Source: Skermanella rosea
Lineage (GTDB): Bacteria > Pseudomonadota > Alphaproteobacteria > Azospirillales > Azospirillaceae
Length of the DNA: 64,000 nt
NCBI RefSeq assembly: GCF_016806835.2
Contig: NZ_CP086111.1
Coordinates: 3,049,001-3,113,000, forward strand
Reading direction: 5' to 3'
Shown one piece after another: positions 56,737-64,000 of this stretch. The number at the start of each line of letters is the position of its first letter. Position 1 is the first letter of the stretch. The translations under genes were made by a program, and so were the position numbers. The notes beneath the pieces were generated by a model. That model was not told the origin of the DNA. It was given only the letters and a program-made list of their open reading frames with translations, and made no database searches.

Positions 56737-58173
56737 ATGAGCACCCTCGCCGTAACCGACGACATCTTCTTCAACCGCGCCGGGCTCGACCGGTCACGCA
56801 CCGAATCGATCGTGTCGGAAGCATTGGCGGGTGCCGACGACGGCGAACTCTTCCTGGAATACAGCCAGTCCGAAAGCCTGGCCTGGGACGACGGCAAGCT
56901 GAAGAGCGCCAGCTTCGACACCAGCCAGGGTTTCGGCCTCAGGGCCATCTCCGGCGAGTCGACCGGCTACGCCCATGCCTCCACCCTGTCGGAAGACGCC
57001 ATCCGCCGCGCGGCCGAGACCGTCAAGGCGGTCCATGCCGGCCACAGCGGCACCATGGCCGAGCCGCCGACCGGCACCAACCGGGCGCTCTACGAGGCGA
57101 TCAACCCGCTGGCCCTCGTCGATTTCGAAACCAAGGTCAAACTGCTGTCGGACATCGACGCTTACGCGCGCGGCCGTGACCCCCGGGTCCGGCAGGTTTC
57201 GGCCTCGATCGGCGGCGAGTGGCAGGCCGTCCAGATCATCCGGGCCGACGGGCTGCGCGTTTCCGACGTCCGCCCCCTCGTCCGCCTGAACATCTCGGTC
57301 GTGGTCGCCGACGGCGACCGCATGGAGAGCGGCGGACACGGCGTCGGCGGCCGGACCAGCTACGAGGCTTATCTGGACCCGGCCGCATGGCAGGGCCAGG
57401 TGGACGAGGCGCTCCGGCAGGCCCTGGTCAATCTGGGGTCGATCGCGGCGCCGGCCGGCGAGATGACGGTGGTGCTCGGCAACGGCTGGCCCGGCATCCT
57501 GCTGCACGAGGCGATCGGCCACGGCCTGGAAGGCGACTTCAACCGCAAGAAGACGTCGGCGTTCGCCGGCCTGCTCGGGCAGCGGATCGCGGCTCCGGGC
57601 GTGACCGTGGTCGACGACGGAACCATCGAAGGCCGGCGCGGCTCGCTGACGGTCGACGACGAGGGCACGCCGAGCCAGTCCACCACCCTGATCGAGGACG
57701 GGATCCTGGTCGGTTTCATGCAGGACCGCATGAACGCCCGCCTGATGGGCGTCAAGCCGACCGGCAACGGCCGCCGCCAGAGCTTCGGCCACCACCCGAT
57801 GCCTCGGATGACCAACACGGTGATGCGCTCCGGCGACAAGACGCCGGAGGAGATCATCCGCTCGGTCAAGAAGGGGCTCTATGCCGTGAACTTCGGCGGC
57901 GGGCAGGTGGACATCACTTCGGGCAAGTTCGTCTTCTCCGCCTCGGAGGCCTACCTGATCGAGGACGGCAAGGTCGGCCCCGCCGTGAAGGGCGCCACCC
58001 TGATCGGCAACGGCGCCGACGCGCTGACCAAGGTCAGCATGATCGGCAACGACATGGCGCTGGATCCGGGGATCGGCACCTGCGGAAAGGAAGGCCAGGG
58101 CGTGCCCGTCGGCGTCGGCCAGCCCACCCTGCGGATCGACGGCCTGACGGTCGGCGGCACCGCGGCGGCCTGA
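56737..58173 (+). CDS. tldD: Metalloprotease TldD
   Basis: A 478-residue TldD. With TldE (PmbA) it forms a zinc protease that trims peptides, for example in microcin or CcdA turnover. The metal motif HEAIGHGLEGD contains HExxxH near residue 262. The partner gene pmbA is not adjacent. GGAG lies about seven bases before the ATG at 56737 (MSTLAV); an in-frame ATG 15 codons earlier is unlikely. Confidence 0.95.
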   Translation: MSTLAVTDDIFFNRAGLDRSRTESIVSEALAGADDGELFLEYSQSESLAWDDGKLKSASFDTSQGFGLRAISGESTGYAHASTLSEDAIRRAAETVKAVHAGHSGTMAEPPTGTNRALYEAINPLALVDFETKVKLLSDIDAYARGRDPRVRQVSASIGGEWQAVQIIRADGLRVSDVRPLVRLNISVVVADGDRMESGGHGVGGRTSYEAYLDPAAWQGQVDEALRQALVNLGSIAAPAGEMTVVLGNGWPGILLHEAIGHGLEGDFNRKKTSAFAGLLGQRIAAPGVTVVDDGTIEGRRGSLTVDDEGTPSQSTTLIEDGILVGFMQDRMNARLMGVKPTGNGRRQSFGHHPMPRMTNTVMRSGDKTPEEIIRSVKKGLYAVNFGGGQVDITSGKFVFSASEAYLIEDGKVGPAVKGATLIGNGADALTKVSMIGNDMALDPGIGTCGKEGQGVPVGVGQPTLRIDGLTVGGTAAA

Positions 58174-58240
58174 TCCAGAAACCTCTCCAGCCGCATCGCT
58201 CCCCCGAGGGGGCGCGGCGCGGCGGTGGGCGCATCTCCCC

Positions 58241-58423
58241 TCACGCCGCCGTCGCTCGGGGCAGTTCCGCGTTCTTGATCATCCTGTCCACCAGTTCCCG
58301 GGTGCTCCCGGTCGCCCCGCAGGTCGGGCACTCCACCGATATGCTGTGGCGCGGAGCGGTGAAGTCGTGGCCGTTCGGGCAGGTGATGCGGAAGCTGCTT
58401 TGTTCGCGTGCAACGATCTTCAT
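58241..58423 (-). CDS. Mini zinc-ribbon protein (paralogue of 1156-1347)
   Basis: A 60-residue protein starting MKIVAREQ. It has the CPNGH turn near residue 15 and ECPTCGATGS near residue 31, two Cys pairs that would hold one zinc. The gene at 1156-1347 encodes a clear relative with the same layout. A short helix (RELVDRMIKN) and an Ala/Thr tail finish the protein. Function is not known; a role in nucleic-acid binding is a guess. GGGGG lies seven bases before the ATG. It converges with tldD. Confidence 0.75.
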   Translation of the reverse strand: MKIVAREQSSFRITCPNGHDFTAPRHSISVECPTCGATGSTRELVDRMIKNAELPRATAA

Positions 58424-58637
58424 GACGTCACCCCCTTCGGGCCGGATGCTGGTTGCCTGTCATCATACCGTCACGCGCTCATGGCGCGGTGCGGCATGTT
58501 CTCACAGAGTATCATGCTGCGCTGCCACATCGACGGCGCGAAGCGGGAACGGGGGACGCGGACGGCTACTCCCTTCCTGTCAGCCGGACGGGCAAACGTC
58601 CGGTTCACGAAATCTGCATGAAAATGAAATCCGGTGC

Positions 58638-58666
58638 TGGACAGGCTCCGGAATTTTTCCTACAAG
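58638..58666 (+). promoter_or_regulatory. Promoter of the first tRNA-Phe
   Basis: TGGACA (58638-58643), 17 bases, TACAAG (58661-58666), 41 bases before the tRNA. It shares the same -35, spacing and ending (AAGCAC) with the promoter of the second copy. Confidence 0.65.
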
Positions 58667-58707
58667 CACGCCCCGACGGCGACGCTTCAGGCCAAGCCGG
58701 ACCGGAT

Positions 58708-58783
58708 GCCCAGGTAGCTCAGTTGGTAGAGCAGGGGACTGAAAATCCCCGTGTCGGCGGTTCAAATCCGTCCCTGGGCACCA
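58708..58783 (+). tRNA. tRNA-Phe (GAA), copy 1
   Basis: A 76-base tRNA with CCA encoded. Acceptor arms GCCCAGG and CCTGGGC pair; the anticodon loop CTGAAAA has GAA at 58741-58743; the T-loop reads TTCAAAT. Identical to the copy at 59003-59078. Confidence 0.97.
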
Positions 58784-58918
58784 CCTCCCTACCGACAATC
58801 CCGCAGGAATTCGAAGGCGCCCTCGATCACCGAGCGCGGCATGTATTTGCGTGCGGTGGCAATCGGGAGAACGTGCTGACAGGATCACGCTGGCCTGCGC
58901 GCCCCGCCACTTCTCCCC

Positions 58919-58947
58919 TGGACAGCCCCAGCGATCTTTTCTATAAG
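58919..58947 (+). promoter_or_regulatory. Promoter of the second tRNA-Phe
   Basis: TGGACA (58919-58924), 17 bases, TATAAG (58942-58947), 55 bases before the tRNA. The matching layout at the first copy argues that each tRNA has its own promoter. Confidence 0.7.
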
Positions 58948-59002
58948 CACCTCCCTGCCCCACCGCAGCACGGCGTCCTTGGCCGATGCGGATCACGGCG
59001 GC

Positions 59003-59078
59003 GCCCAGGTAGCTCAGTTGGTAGAGCAGGGGACTGAAAATCCCCGTGTCGGCGGTTCAAATCCGTCCCTGGGCACCA
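59003..59078 (+). tRNA. tRNA-Phe (GAA), copy 2
   Basis: Identical in sequence to the copy at 58708-58783, including encoded CCA and the GAA anticodon. The 219 bases between them are not a repeat apart from the promoter elements. Confidence 0.97.
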
Positions 59079-59390
59079 TCTTCCATGCACCCTGACAGCG
59101 ATGCCTCGATCCCCATGCGGAAGACCCGCGTGGTCGAGCCGTGCATGCCCCTATGTGGCCCGCACCGAAACCTCCCTGCCCTTTTGATCGGCTTCAAAGT
59201 CCGTCAAACAAACGCTGATCGGACATTCGTTTGCAATCTTAACGAAAATTATTCTGGTATGCGCCTTAACTGGTCCATTGTTGCGCATAGGCTCTGGAAT
59301 CTTTCATTTTCATACACGAAGAGGCTGGCAATCCCTTTGAGAGTGTGTATGCTTCTCTCGTTATAGTCTGAAAGACATGGAGCACGTCAC
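59079..59390. other. 312-bp A/T-richer intergenic region
   Basis: Clearly richer in A and T than its surroundings, with no open frame that looks like a protein. Near its end, TTGAGA (59337-59342) and TATAGT (59362-59367) may be the promoter of the DUF465 gene, although the 19-base spacing is long. I see nothing else in it. Confidence 0.45.
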
Positions 59391-59558
59391 ATGGTGAACG
59401 AGAATCACATTCAGGCTCTACGCGACCGCCATGCCTCCCTCGACCGACAGATAGAGGCCCTCCAGAAGCAGCCGGGCTCCGAAGACATCGACATCAAAAA
59501 ACTTAAGTTTGATAAACTCAGGGTAAAGGACGAATTGGCGCGGCTTTCCCGCCACTGA
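59391..59558 (+). CDS. DUF465 (YdcH-like) small protein
   Basis: A 55-residue protein beginning MVNENHIQALRDRHASLDRQIE and ending DELARLSRH. It shows the YdcH/DUF465 pattern: HxxLDxxI, then LKxxKLxxKDEL. The family folds as a helical hairpin or coiled coil and is of unknown function. GGAG lies nine bases before the ATG. The intrinsic terminator at 59582-59633 follows, so it is a single-gene transcript. Confidence 0.88.
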   Translation: MVNENHIQALRDRHASLDRQIEALQKQPGSEDIDIKKLKFDKLRVKDELARLSRH

Positions 59559-59581
59559 GGAGAAGCACAGGCTTTTCTTCT

Positions 59582-59633
59582 GCCCTGCGGTCGCCCGGCG
59601 AGCGCTAGGCGCCGGTCCGCCGCAGGGCGTTTT
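59582..59633 (+). terminator. Intrinsic terminator of the DUF465 gene
   Basis: GCCCTGCGG (59582-59590) pairs perfectly with CCGCAGGGC (59620-59628), followed by GTTTT. The long loop has a smaller GC-rich fold inside. Confidence 0.75.
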
Positions 59634-59695
59634 ACCGCTATTTCACCCACCCGTTCTCCACGGCGAACTTCACGCCCCTTCAGGTTCCCTCAGGA

Positions 59696-60871
59696 TCACG
59701 CCGCTCCCGTGCGCGGCCCCAGTACTCCCGACCGAAACGCCATCAATCCAACCGCAGCCGCCAAGATTCCAAGGGAGCCCGGCAGCCCCAGCCCTTCGGC
59801 GACGAAGCCGACCAGCGGCGGTCCCGCCAGGAACCCGAAATAGCCGGCCGTCGTCACCGCGGCTATGGCGGAACCCGGCGCCATTCCCGGCGTCCGGCCA
59901 GCCGCGCTGAACAGGATCGGCACGATGTTGGCGAGGCCCAGCCCGACGAGGCCGAAGCCCACGACCGCGGCCATGGGATGGTGCAGCAAGAGCGCTCCGC
60001 CCAGGCCTGCCGCTGCCAGCAGCGATCCCCACCGGACCATCGCCACCGGACCGAAGCTGGCAACCATGCGGTCGCCGGTCAGCCTTCCGATCGCCATGGC
60101 GGCGGAGAAGACGGCGTAACCGGCCCCGGCGAACGCGGCGTCGGTACCGAGGTCGAGCTTGAGATAGACCGCCGTCCAGTCCGACATGGCGCCTTCAAGC
60201 ATCAGGATGAAGAAGCCCATGGCGCCGAGCACCAGCAGCCGTCCGCGCGGCAGCACGAAACGCGGTCCGCCGCCCGTGCTGATATCGACCTCGTGGGGCA
60301 GCAGGAAGCGCGCGGAGCCGAGCACCAGGATGAGGCCGCCGGCCGCCGCCGCGGTCACATGGGCTGCCGGCGTCAGTCCGAGCGGTAGCAGGGCGACCGC
60401 GCTCCCCGCCCCGACCAGCCCACCGATGCTGAACAGCGCGTGGAGCGACGACATGACGGGTCGCCCGATGTTGCGCTCGACCGCCACTCCGTGGGCATTC
60501 ATCGCGACGTCCATCGCGCCGTTGAACGCCCCGAACAGGATCAAGGCCACGATCAGGGCCGGAAAACTGGAAGCCAGCAGCAACGGCGGCGTCGCGAGGC
60601 AAAAGAGGAACGCCGCGGTGAGCGTGACGACCCGGCTGCCATGCCGCGCGATCAGCCACCCGGCGATGGGCATGGACACGAGGGACCCACCGGCAATTCC
60701 CAGCAGCGCGAGCCCCAGCGTTCCGGTGCTCAAGCCGAGTTTCTGCTGAACCGTCGGGATATGGGGAACCCAGCTCGACAGGGCGGCGCCGTTGACGAAG
60801 AAGATCACGGCGACCGCGATGCGGGCCTGCGCCGGTCGCGATCGGTCCGCCACGGCAAGTTCCTGGACCAT
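59696..60871 (-). CDS. MFS transporter, YbjJ-like
   Basis: A 391-residue major facilitator with twelve predicted helices. The pattern LGTGLGLALLGIAGG-like, GAFNGAMDVAMNAHG and the loop WTAVYLKLDLG are typical of the YbjJ-type MFS exporters, whose substrates are not defined. The ATG at 60871 is chosen because GGAG lies six bases before it; a TTG six codons earlier is less likely. The gene lies downstream of the TetR gene, same strand, 184 bases between, and could be part of that regulon or independent. Confidence 0.85.
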   Translation of the reverse strand: MVQELAVADRSRPAQARIAVAVIFFVNGAALSSWVPHIPTVQQKLGLSTGTLGLALLGIAGGSLVSMPIAGWLIARHGSRVVTLTAAFLFCLATPPLLLASSFPALIVALILFGAFNGAMDVAMNAHGVAVERNIGRPVMSSLHALFSIGGLVGAGSAVALLPLGLTPAAHVTAAAAGGLILVLGSARFLLPHEVDISTGGGPRFVLPRGRLLVLGAMGFFILMLEGAMSDWTAVYLKLDLGTDAAFAGAGYAVFSAAMAIGRLTGDRMVASFGPVAMVRWGSLLAAAGLGGALLLHHPMAAVVGFGLVGLGLANIVPILFSAAGRTPGMAPGSAIAAVTTAGYFGFLAGPPLVGFVAEGLGLPGSLGILAAAVGLMAFRSGVLGPRTGAA

Positions 60872-61055
60872 AGCCACTCCATCTGGCAAATTTAGCTAAA
60901 TAATGGGGATCCAGGAAACTGAATTGACAAGCATCAAGACGTCTGGTCCGTCGGGATGACCGAAGTGGTCGACGCGGGAAGATTGCTGGATATCTGCACG
61001 ACAACGAACAAAGCGCTTCTAAGACAGCATCCTCTCGGAGGCTGTACCACTTATG

Positions 61056-61709
61056 TCACGACTTCTCCATCCGATCTCGTGGCAGATAGGCGCGAAGAAA
61101 TGCCTCTACGGCATCCGAAACGTTCCGGTCGAGTTCATCCCGCGCGAAATGATCCTTCACGCCGAACAGCACGCTGAAATGCACGGGGGTCTGCAGCATC
61201 CCGATGAAGTGCTCTGCCGCTCGCCAGGGATCGGCGATGTCAAGTCGGCCGCGCGCCGCCGTCTTGGCCAGGTAGCAACTGAGGCTCTGCCTCATCTGGT
61301 TGGGGCCGGAGTTGAAGAAGATCCGGCCGAGATCGGGAAACCTCGTGGACTCCGCCACGACGACGCGGAAGATGGCGACGGCCGGTGCCGACAGGAGCAG
61401 GTCCAGGAAATTGCGGCCGATCTCGCGGAGAGCATCGTCGACCTCCTTCTCCTCCACGCCGGGCGCCCACAGCAGGCTCTGCTGCGTCCGGCACTCGTGG
61501 CTGACGATGGCGGCGAACAGTTCCTCCTTGCCGGAGAAATGCGCATAGAGGGTAGCCTTGGAGACGTTCGCCACCCGGGCGATGGCATCCATGCTGGTCG
61601 CGCCGAATCCCTGGCTCGTGAACAGCGTCTTGGCCGCGGACATGATCTGGGCAGGCTTCTGCCCTTGGCGGGCTTCGGGGTGCTGGTCCTCAACCGCCGT
61701 CATGGGCAT
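61056..61709 (-). CDS. TetR/AcrR-family repressor
   Basis: A 217-residue repressor. The N-terminal helix-turn-helix (about residues 25-70) has SMDAIARVANVSKATLYAHF, and the C-terminal ligand domain follows the AefR-like/TetR_C pattern with ESTRFPDLGRIFF. GGGAG lies eight bases before the ATG. It is divergent from an EmrAB-type operon, and two near-identical 17-bp palindromes lie between the two genes, so it probably represses both. Confidence 0.92.
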   Translation of the reverse strand: MPMTAVEDQHPEARQGQKPAQIMSAAKTLFTSQGFGATSMDAIARVANVSKATLYAHFSGKEELFAAIVSHECRTQQSLLWAPGVEEKEVDDALREIGRNFLDLLLSAPAVAIFRVVVAESTRFPDLGRIFFNSGPNQMRQSLSCYLAKTAARGRLDIADPWRAAEHFIGMLQTPVHFSVLFGVKDHFARDELDRNVSDAVEAFLRAYLPRDRMEKS

Positions 61710-61743
61710 GGCATGGTCTCCCGCAGGAAAGATTCATGCCCTA

Positions 61744-61760
61744 AACTAAACCGTTCAGTT
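61744..61760. promoter_or_regulatory. Operator 1 of the TetR repressor
   Basis: AACTAAACCGTTCAGTT differs by one base from the perfect palindrome at 61811-61827. It lies 35 bases from the tetR start and just before a TTGACA (61766-61771) that may be the -35 of the efflux operon. Confidence 0.75.
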
Positions 61761-61810
61761 TTGCGTTGACAAGCTCTATCCTTCTGCTCACTTTTCGAAT
61801 GACCAAAGTG

Positions 61811-61827
61811 AACTGAACCGTTCAGTT
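61811..61827. promoter_or_regulatory. Operator 2 of the TetR repressor
   Basis: AACTGAACCGTTCAGTT is a perfect 17-bp palindrome (AACTGAAC-C-GTTCAGTT) about 60 bases before the efflux operon. The distance between the two operator centres is 67 bases. Confidence 0.8.
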
Positions 61828-61886
61828 CGATAGTGCCACGCCAAGCCCTGCCGATCCGGGGAACGGCGTTCTTTGAAAGGTTACGG

Positions 61887-62981
61887 ATGATGCGCAGGTC
61901 GGTTCTGGTCGCGGCGGCTCTCCTGGTGCTGGCGGGCGGCGGCTATTTCGGCTGGCAGTGGTGGACGGTCGGGCGCTTCCTGGAATCGACCGACAACGCC
62001 TATGTGCACAGCGACATCTCGATCGTCAGTCCGAAGATCGCCGGCTACGTCGCCGACATCCGCGTCATCGAGAACCAGGAGGTATCGGCCGGCGACATCC
62101 TCGCCGTGATCGACGATTCCGAATACCGGGCACAGGAAGCGCAGGCCGACGCGGCGGTGGAAGCCGCGGAGGCCGCCATCGGCAGCATCGACAGCCGCAT
62201 TATCCTCGAGCATTCCATGATCGTGCAGAGCCGGGCGACGGTCGCGGGCGCCGAGGCCGACCTGCACCGCGCCCGGCAGGATTACGACAGGGTGAAGAGC
62301 CTGGTCAGCGGCGACACGGTCAGCCGCCAGCGGTACGACACGGCCGAGGCCGACCTCCGCAAGGCCGAGGCGGCGCTGAACAAGGCCACCGCCGGCCTGG
62401 CTGCGGAGCACGACCAGCTCGGCGTGCTCCAGGCGTCGCGCAAGGAGGCGGAGGCGAAGCTCAGGCAGGCCGAGGCCAACCTCGACCTGGCGCGGGACAA
62501 CCTGGGCCATACTGTGATCCGCGCGCCCGTCGCCGGCGTGATCGGCAACAAGGGCGTCCAGCTGGGCCAGTACGTCAAGGCGGGTTCCTCTCTTCTCGCC
62601 GTCGTGCCCCTGCCCGACGTCTATGTCGTCGCCAACTTCAAGGAGACCCAGCTCGCCGGCATGCGGCGCGGCCAGCCGGTCGACCTGTCGGTGGATGCCT
62701 TCCCCGGACGGGTGCTGCGCGGCACCGTCGAAAGCTTCGCGCCGGCCAGCGGTGCCCAGTTCAGCCTGCTGCCGCCGGAGAACGCGACCGGCAACTTCAC
62801 GAAGGTCGTCCAGCGCATTCCCGTCCGCATCGCGGTCCCGTCCGACAACCCGCTGTCGGGCCTGCTCCGTCCCGGTCTTTCGGTGGAGGTCTCGGTCGAT
62901 ACCCGCGGCGAGGGGACCGGGCCGCTGGCGGCGGGGGGGATCTTCGGAACAGCCGCCGCGGCCGAGACGGGACGCAAGTGA
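61887..62981 (+). CDS. HlyD/EmrA-type membrane fusion protein
   Basis: A 364-residue periplasmic adaptor. A single N-terminal helix (about residues 7-27) anchors it. The TDNAYVHSDISIVSPKIAGYV block starts the lipoyl half, a long coiled coil (about 85-200) follows, and the second lipoyl half and beta-barrel have LARDNLGHTVIRAPVAGV and KETQLAGMR. It links an inner-membrane pump to an outer-membrane channel. AAGG is eight bases upstream of the ATG at 61887 or 61890. Its stop overlaps the start of the pump gene as TGATG. Confidence 0.93.
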   Translation: MMRRSVLVAAALLVLAGGGYFGWQWWTVGRFLESTDNAYVHSDISIVSPKIAGYVADIRVIENQEVSAGDILAVIDDSEYRAQEAQADAAVEAAEAAIGSIDSRIILEHSMIVQSRATVAGAEADLHRARQDYDRVKSLVSGDTVSRQRYDTAEADLRKAEAALNKATAGLAAEHDQLGVLQASRKEAEAKLRQAEANLDLARDNLGHTVIRAPVAGVIGNKGVQLGQYVKAGSSLLAVVPLPDVYVVANFKETQLAGMRRGQPVDLSVDAFPGRVLRGTVESFAPASGAQFSLLPPENATGNFTKVVQRIPVRIAVPSDNPLSGLLRPGLSVEVSVDTRGEGTGPLAAGGIFGTAAAAETGRK

Positions 62982-64000
62982 TGGCGGCCGGAGCCGCGGG
63001 GGTCCGGCCCGTCACGGCGAAGGACTGGATCGGCTTCTTCGCCATGGTCGTGGGCATGTTCATGGCGATCCTGGACATCCAGATCGTGTCGAGCAGCCTG
63101 GCGGAGATCCAGGCCGGAGTTTCGGCGAGCGCCGACGAGATCAGCTGGGTCCAGACCTCCTACCTGATCGCGGAGGTCATCATGATCCCGCTGTCCGGCA
63201 TCCTGGCGCGCGTCATGTCTACCCGCTGGCTGTTCGTCGTTTCGGCGATCGGCTTCACCACCATGAGCATCGCCTGCGCCTTCGCCTGGAACATCGAATC
63301 GCTGATCGTCTTCCGGGCTTTGCAGGGGTTCCTCGGCGGCGCCATGATCCCGACCGTGTTCGCCACCAGCTTCTCGCTGTTCCCGCCGGACCGGCGCGCC
63401 GGCGTGTCTGTCATGATCGGCCTGGTGGCGACGATGGCGCCGACCCTTGGGCCGACCCTCGGCGGCTACCTGACGCAAAGCCTGTCCTGGCACTGGCTGT
63501 TCCTGATCAATGTCGGGCCCGGCCTGGCCGTGTCCGCCTTGGCGTGGAGCTTCGTCGATGTCGACAAGCCGGACCTGGGCGTGCTCAAGGGCTTCGACTT
63601 CCCAGGCCTGGTGTTCATGGCGCTGTTCCTCGGAACGCTGGAATTCGTGGTCGAGGAAGGCCCGCGCAACGACTGGTTCGAGGATCACGCCATCGCGACG
63701 GCGGCGGCCGTGTGCGCCGTCAGTGCCGTGCTGTTCTTCCGCCGGGTCTTGACATATCACAATCCGATCGTCGGCCTGCGCGCGTTCAAGGACCGCAACT
63801 TCGCGATCGGCTGCCTCTTCAGCTTCGTCATCGGCGTCGGTCTCTATGGCGCCGTCTACATCATGCCCCTATTCCTCGACCGCATCCGCGGCCTGAACAG
63901 CCTTCAGATCGGCATGGTCATGTTCGTCACCGGCATGTTCCAGTTCATGTCGGCGCCGGTGGCCGGCATGCTGTCCAGGAAGATGGACCTGCGGCTGATG
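62981..64000 (+). CDS. DHA2-family MFS efflux pump, EmrB-type (partial)
   Basis: The first 340 residues of a drug:H+ antiporter; the gene runs off the window and no stop is reached. DHA2 motifs are present: the MVVGMFMAILDIQIV first helix, ISWVQTSYLIAEV, RALQGFLGGAMIPTVF and GPTLGGYL near residue 155. It would export hydrophobic toxic compounds together with the EmrA protein made just before it. The gene start ATG overlaps the stop of the upstream gene. Confidence 0.93.
   Translation, partial: MAAGAAGVRPVTAKDWIGFFAMVVGMFMAILDIQIVSSSLAEIQAGVSASADEISWVQTSYLIAEVIMIPLSGILARVMSTRWLFVVSAIGFTTMSIACAFAWNIESLIVFRALQGFLGGAMIPTVFATSFSLFPPDRRAGVSVMIGLVATMAPTLGPTLGGYLTQSLSWHWLFLINVGPGLAVSALAWSFVDVDKPDLGVLKGFDFPGLVFMALFLGTLEFVVEEGPRNDWFEDHAIATAAAVCAVSAVLFFRRVLTYHNPIVGLRAFKDRNFAIGCLFSFVIGVGLYGAVYIMPLFLDRIRGLNSLQIGMVMFVTGMFQFMSAPVAGMLSRKMDLRLM

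Overview
The window is high-GC chromosomal DNA with short intergenic gaps, many 4-base start/stop overlaps and almost no foreign-looking sequence. The gene set points to an alphaproteobacterium of the Rhodospirillales, probably an Azospirillum/Skermanella-like member of the Azospirillaceae. Reasons are PhyR, DUF4170, Usg, the short HprK with RapZ and an EIIA-HPr-EI cluster, fused TrpE(G) behind a WWW leader peptide, class I lysyl-tRNA synthetase, and a PccR-linked propionyl-CoA carboxylase locus. The genus is inferred from gene content only. I see no integrase, transposase, phage gene or CRISPR array.

Layout. 0-8.5 kb: a threonine/serine dehydratase, a mini zinc-ribbon protein, a methyltransferase, an orphan PAS histidine kinase, a DHH phosphoesterase, a ChbG/HpnK deacetylase, and a two-gene unit resembling an RpfC/RpfG pair that has lost its kinase and HD-GYP parts. 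8.6-16.1 kb: a CoA ligase, an unknown protein, DUF4170, a TIGR03087-type glycosyltransferase, a cytochrome c'/cytochrome b pair, PhyR and a NifX-like protein. 16.2-24.4 kb: the propionate block (scpA, bioY, pccA, pccB) divergent from its probable regulator pccR, with TTTGCAA-like boxes between them. 24.4-29.4 kb: a complete trp attenuator (trpL) and trpE(G), then two overlapping genes of unknown function. 29.4-39 kb: trkH, an unknown protein, glgX translationally coupled to a HisKA_2 kinase, topoisomerase IB, an EamA exporter, a small lipoprotein and epmA. 39-41.8 kb: groESL with a CIRCE operator and a strong terminator, then usg. 41.9-45.9 kb: hprK-rapZ-EIIA-HPr-EI, a phosphotransfer chain without a sugar permease. 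46-50.8 kb: ahcY with a perfect palindrome in its promoter region, a CAP-domain protein, a DUF3445 (HODM) gene and yciB. 50.8-54.1 kb: a His-rich Spy/CpxP-like protein divergent from an OmpR/EnvZ-type two-component pair with GTAAC boxes between them, then a Gly-zipper lipoprotein ending in a natural His6. 54.1-59.6 kb: an orphan TupB-like permease, class I lysyl-tRNA synthetase, tldD, a second mini zinc-ribbon gene, two identical tRNA-Phe genes and a DUF465 gene. 59.7-64 kb: an MFS exporter, a TetR repressor, and a divergent EmrA/EmrB-type efflux operon that runs off the window end.

Working together: the scpA-bioY-pccAB block carries propionyl-CoA towards succinyl-CoA and imports the biotin cofactor PccA needs. 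HprK, RapZ, EIIA, HPr and EI look like a regulatory relay. The Spy-like gene and its divergent kinase pair look like an envelope-stress module. The TetR gene and two near-identical 17-bp palindromes look like a drug-inducible efflux switch. The least explained parts are the degenerate RpfC/RpfG-like pair (6072-8473) and the unknown pair at 26983-29444.
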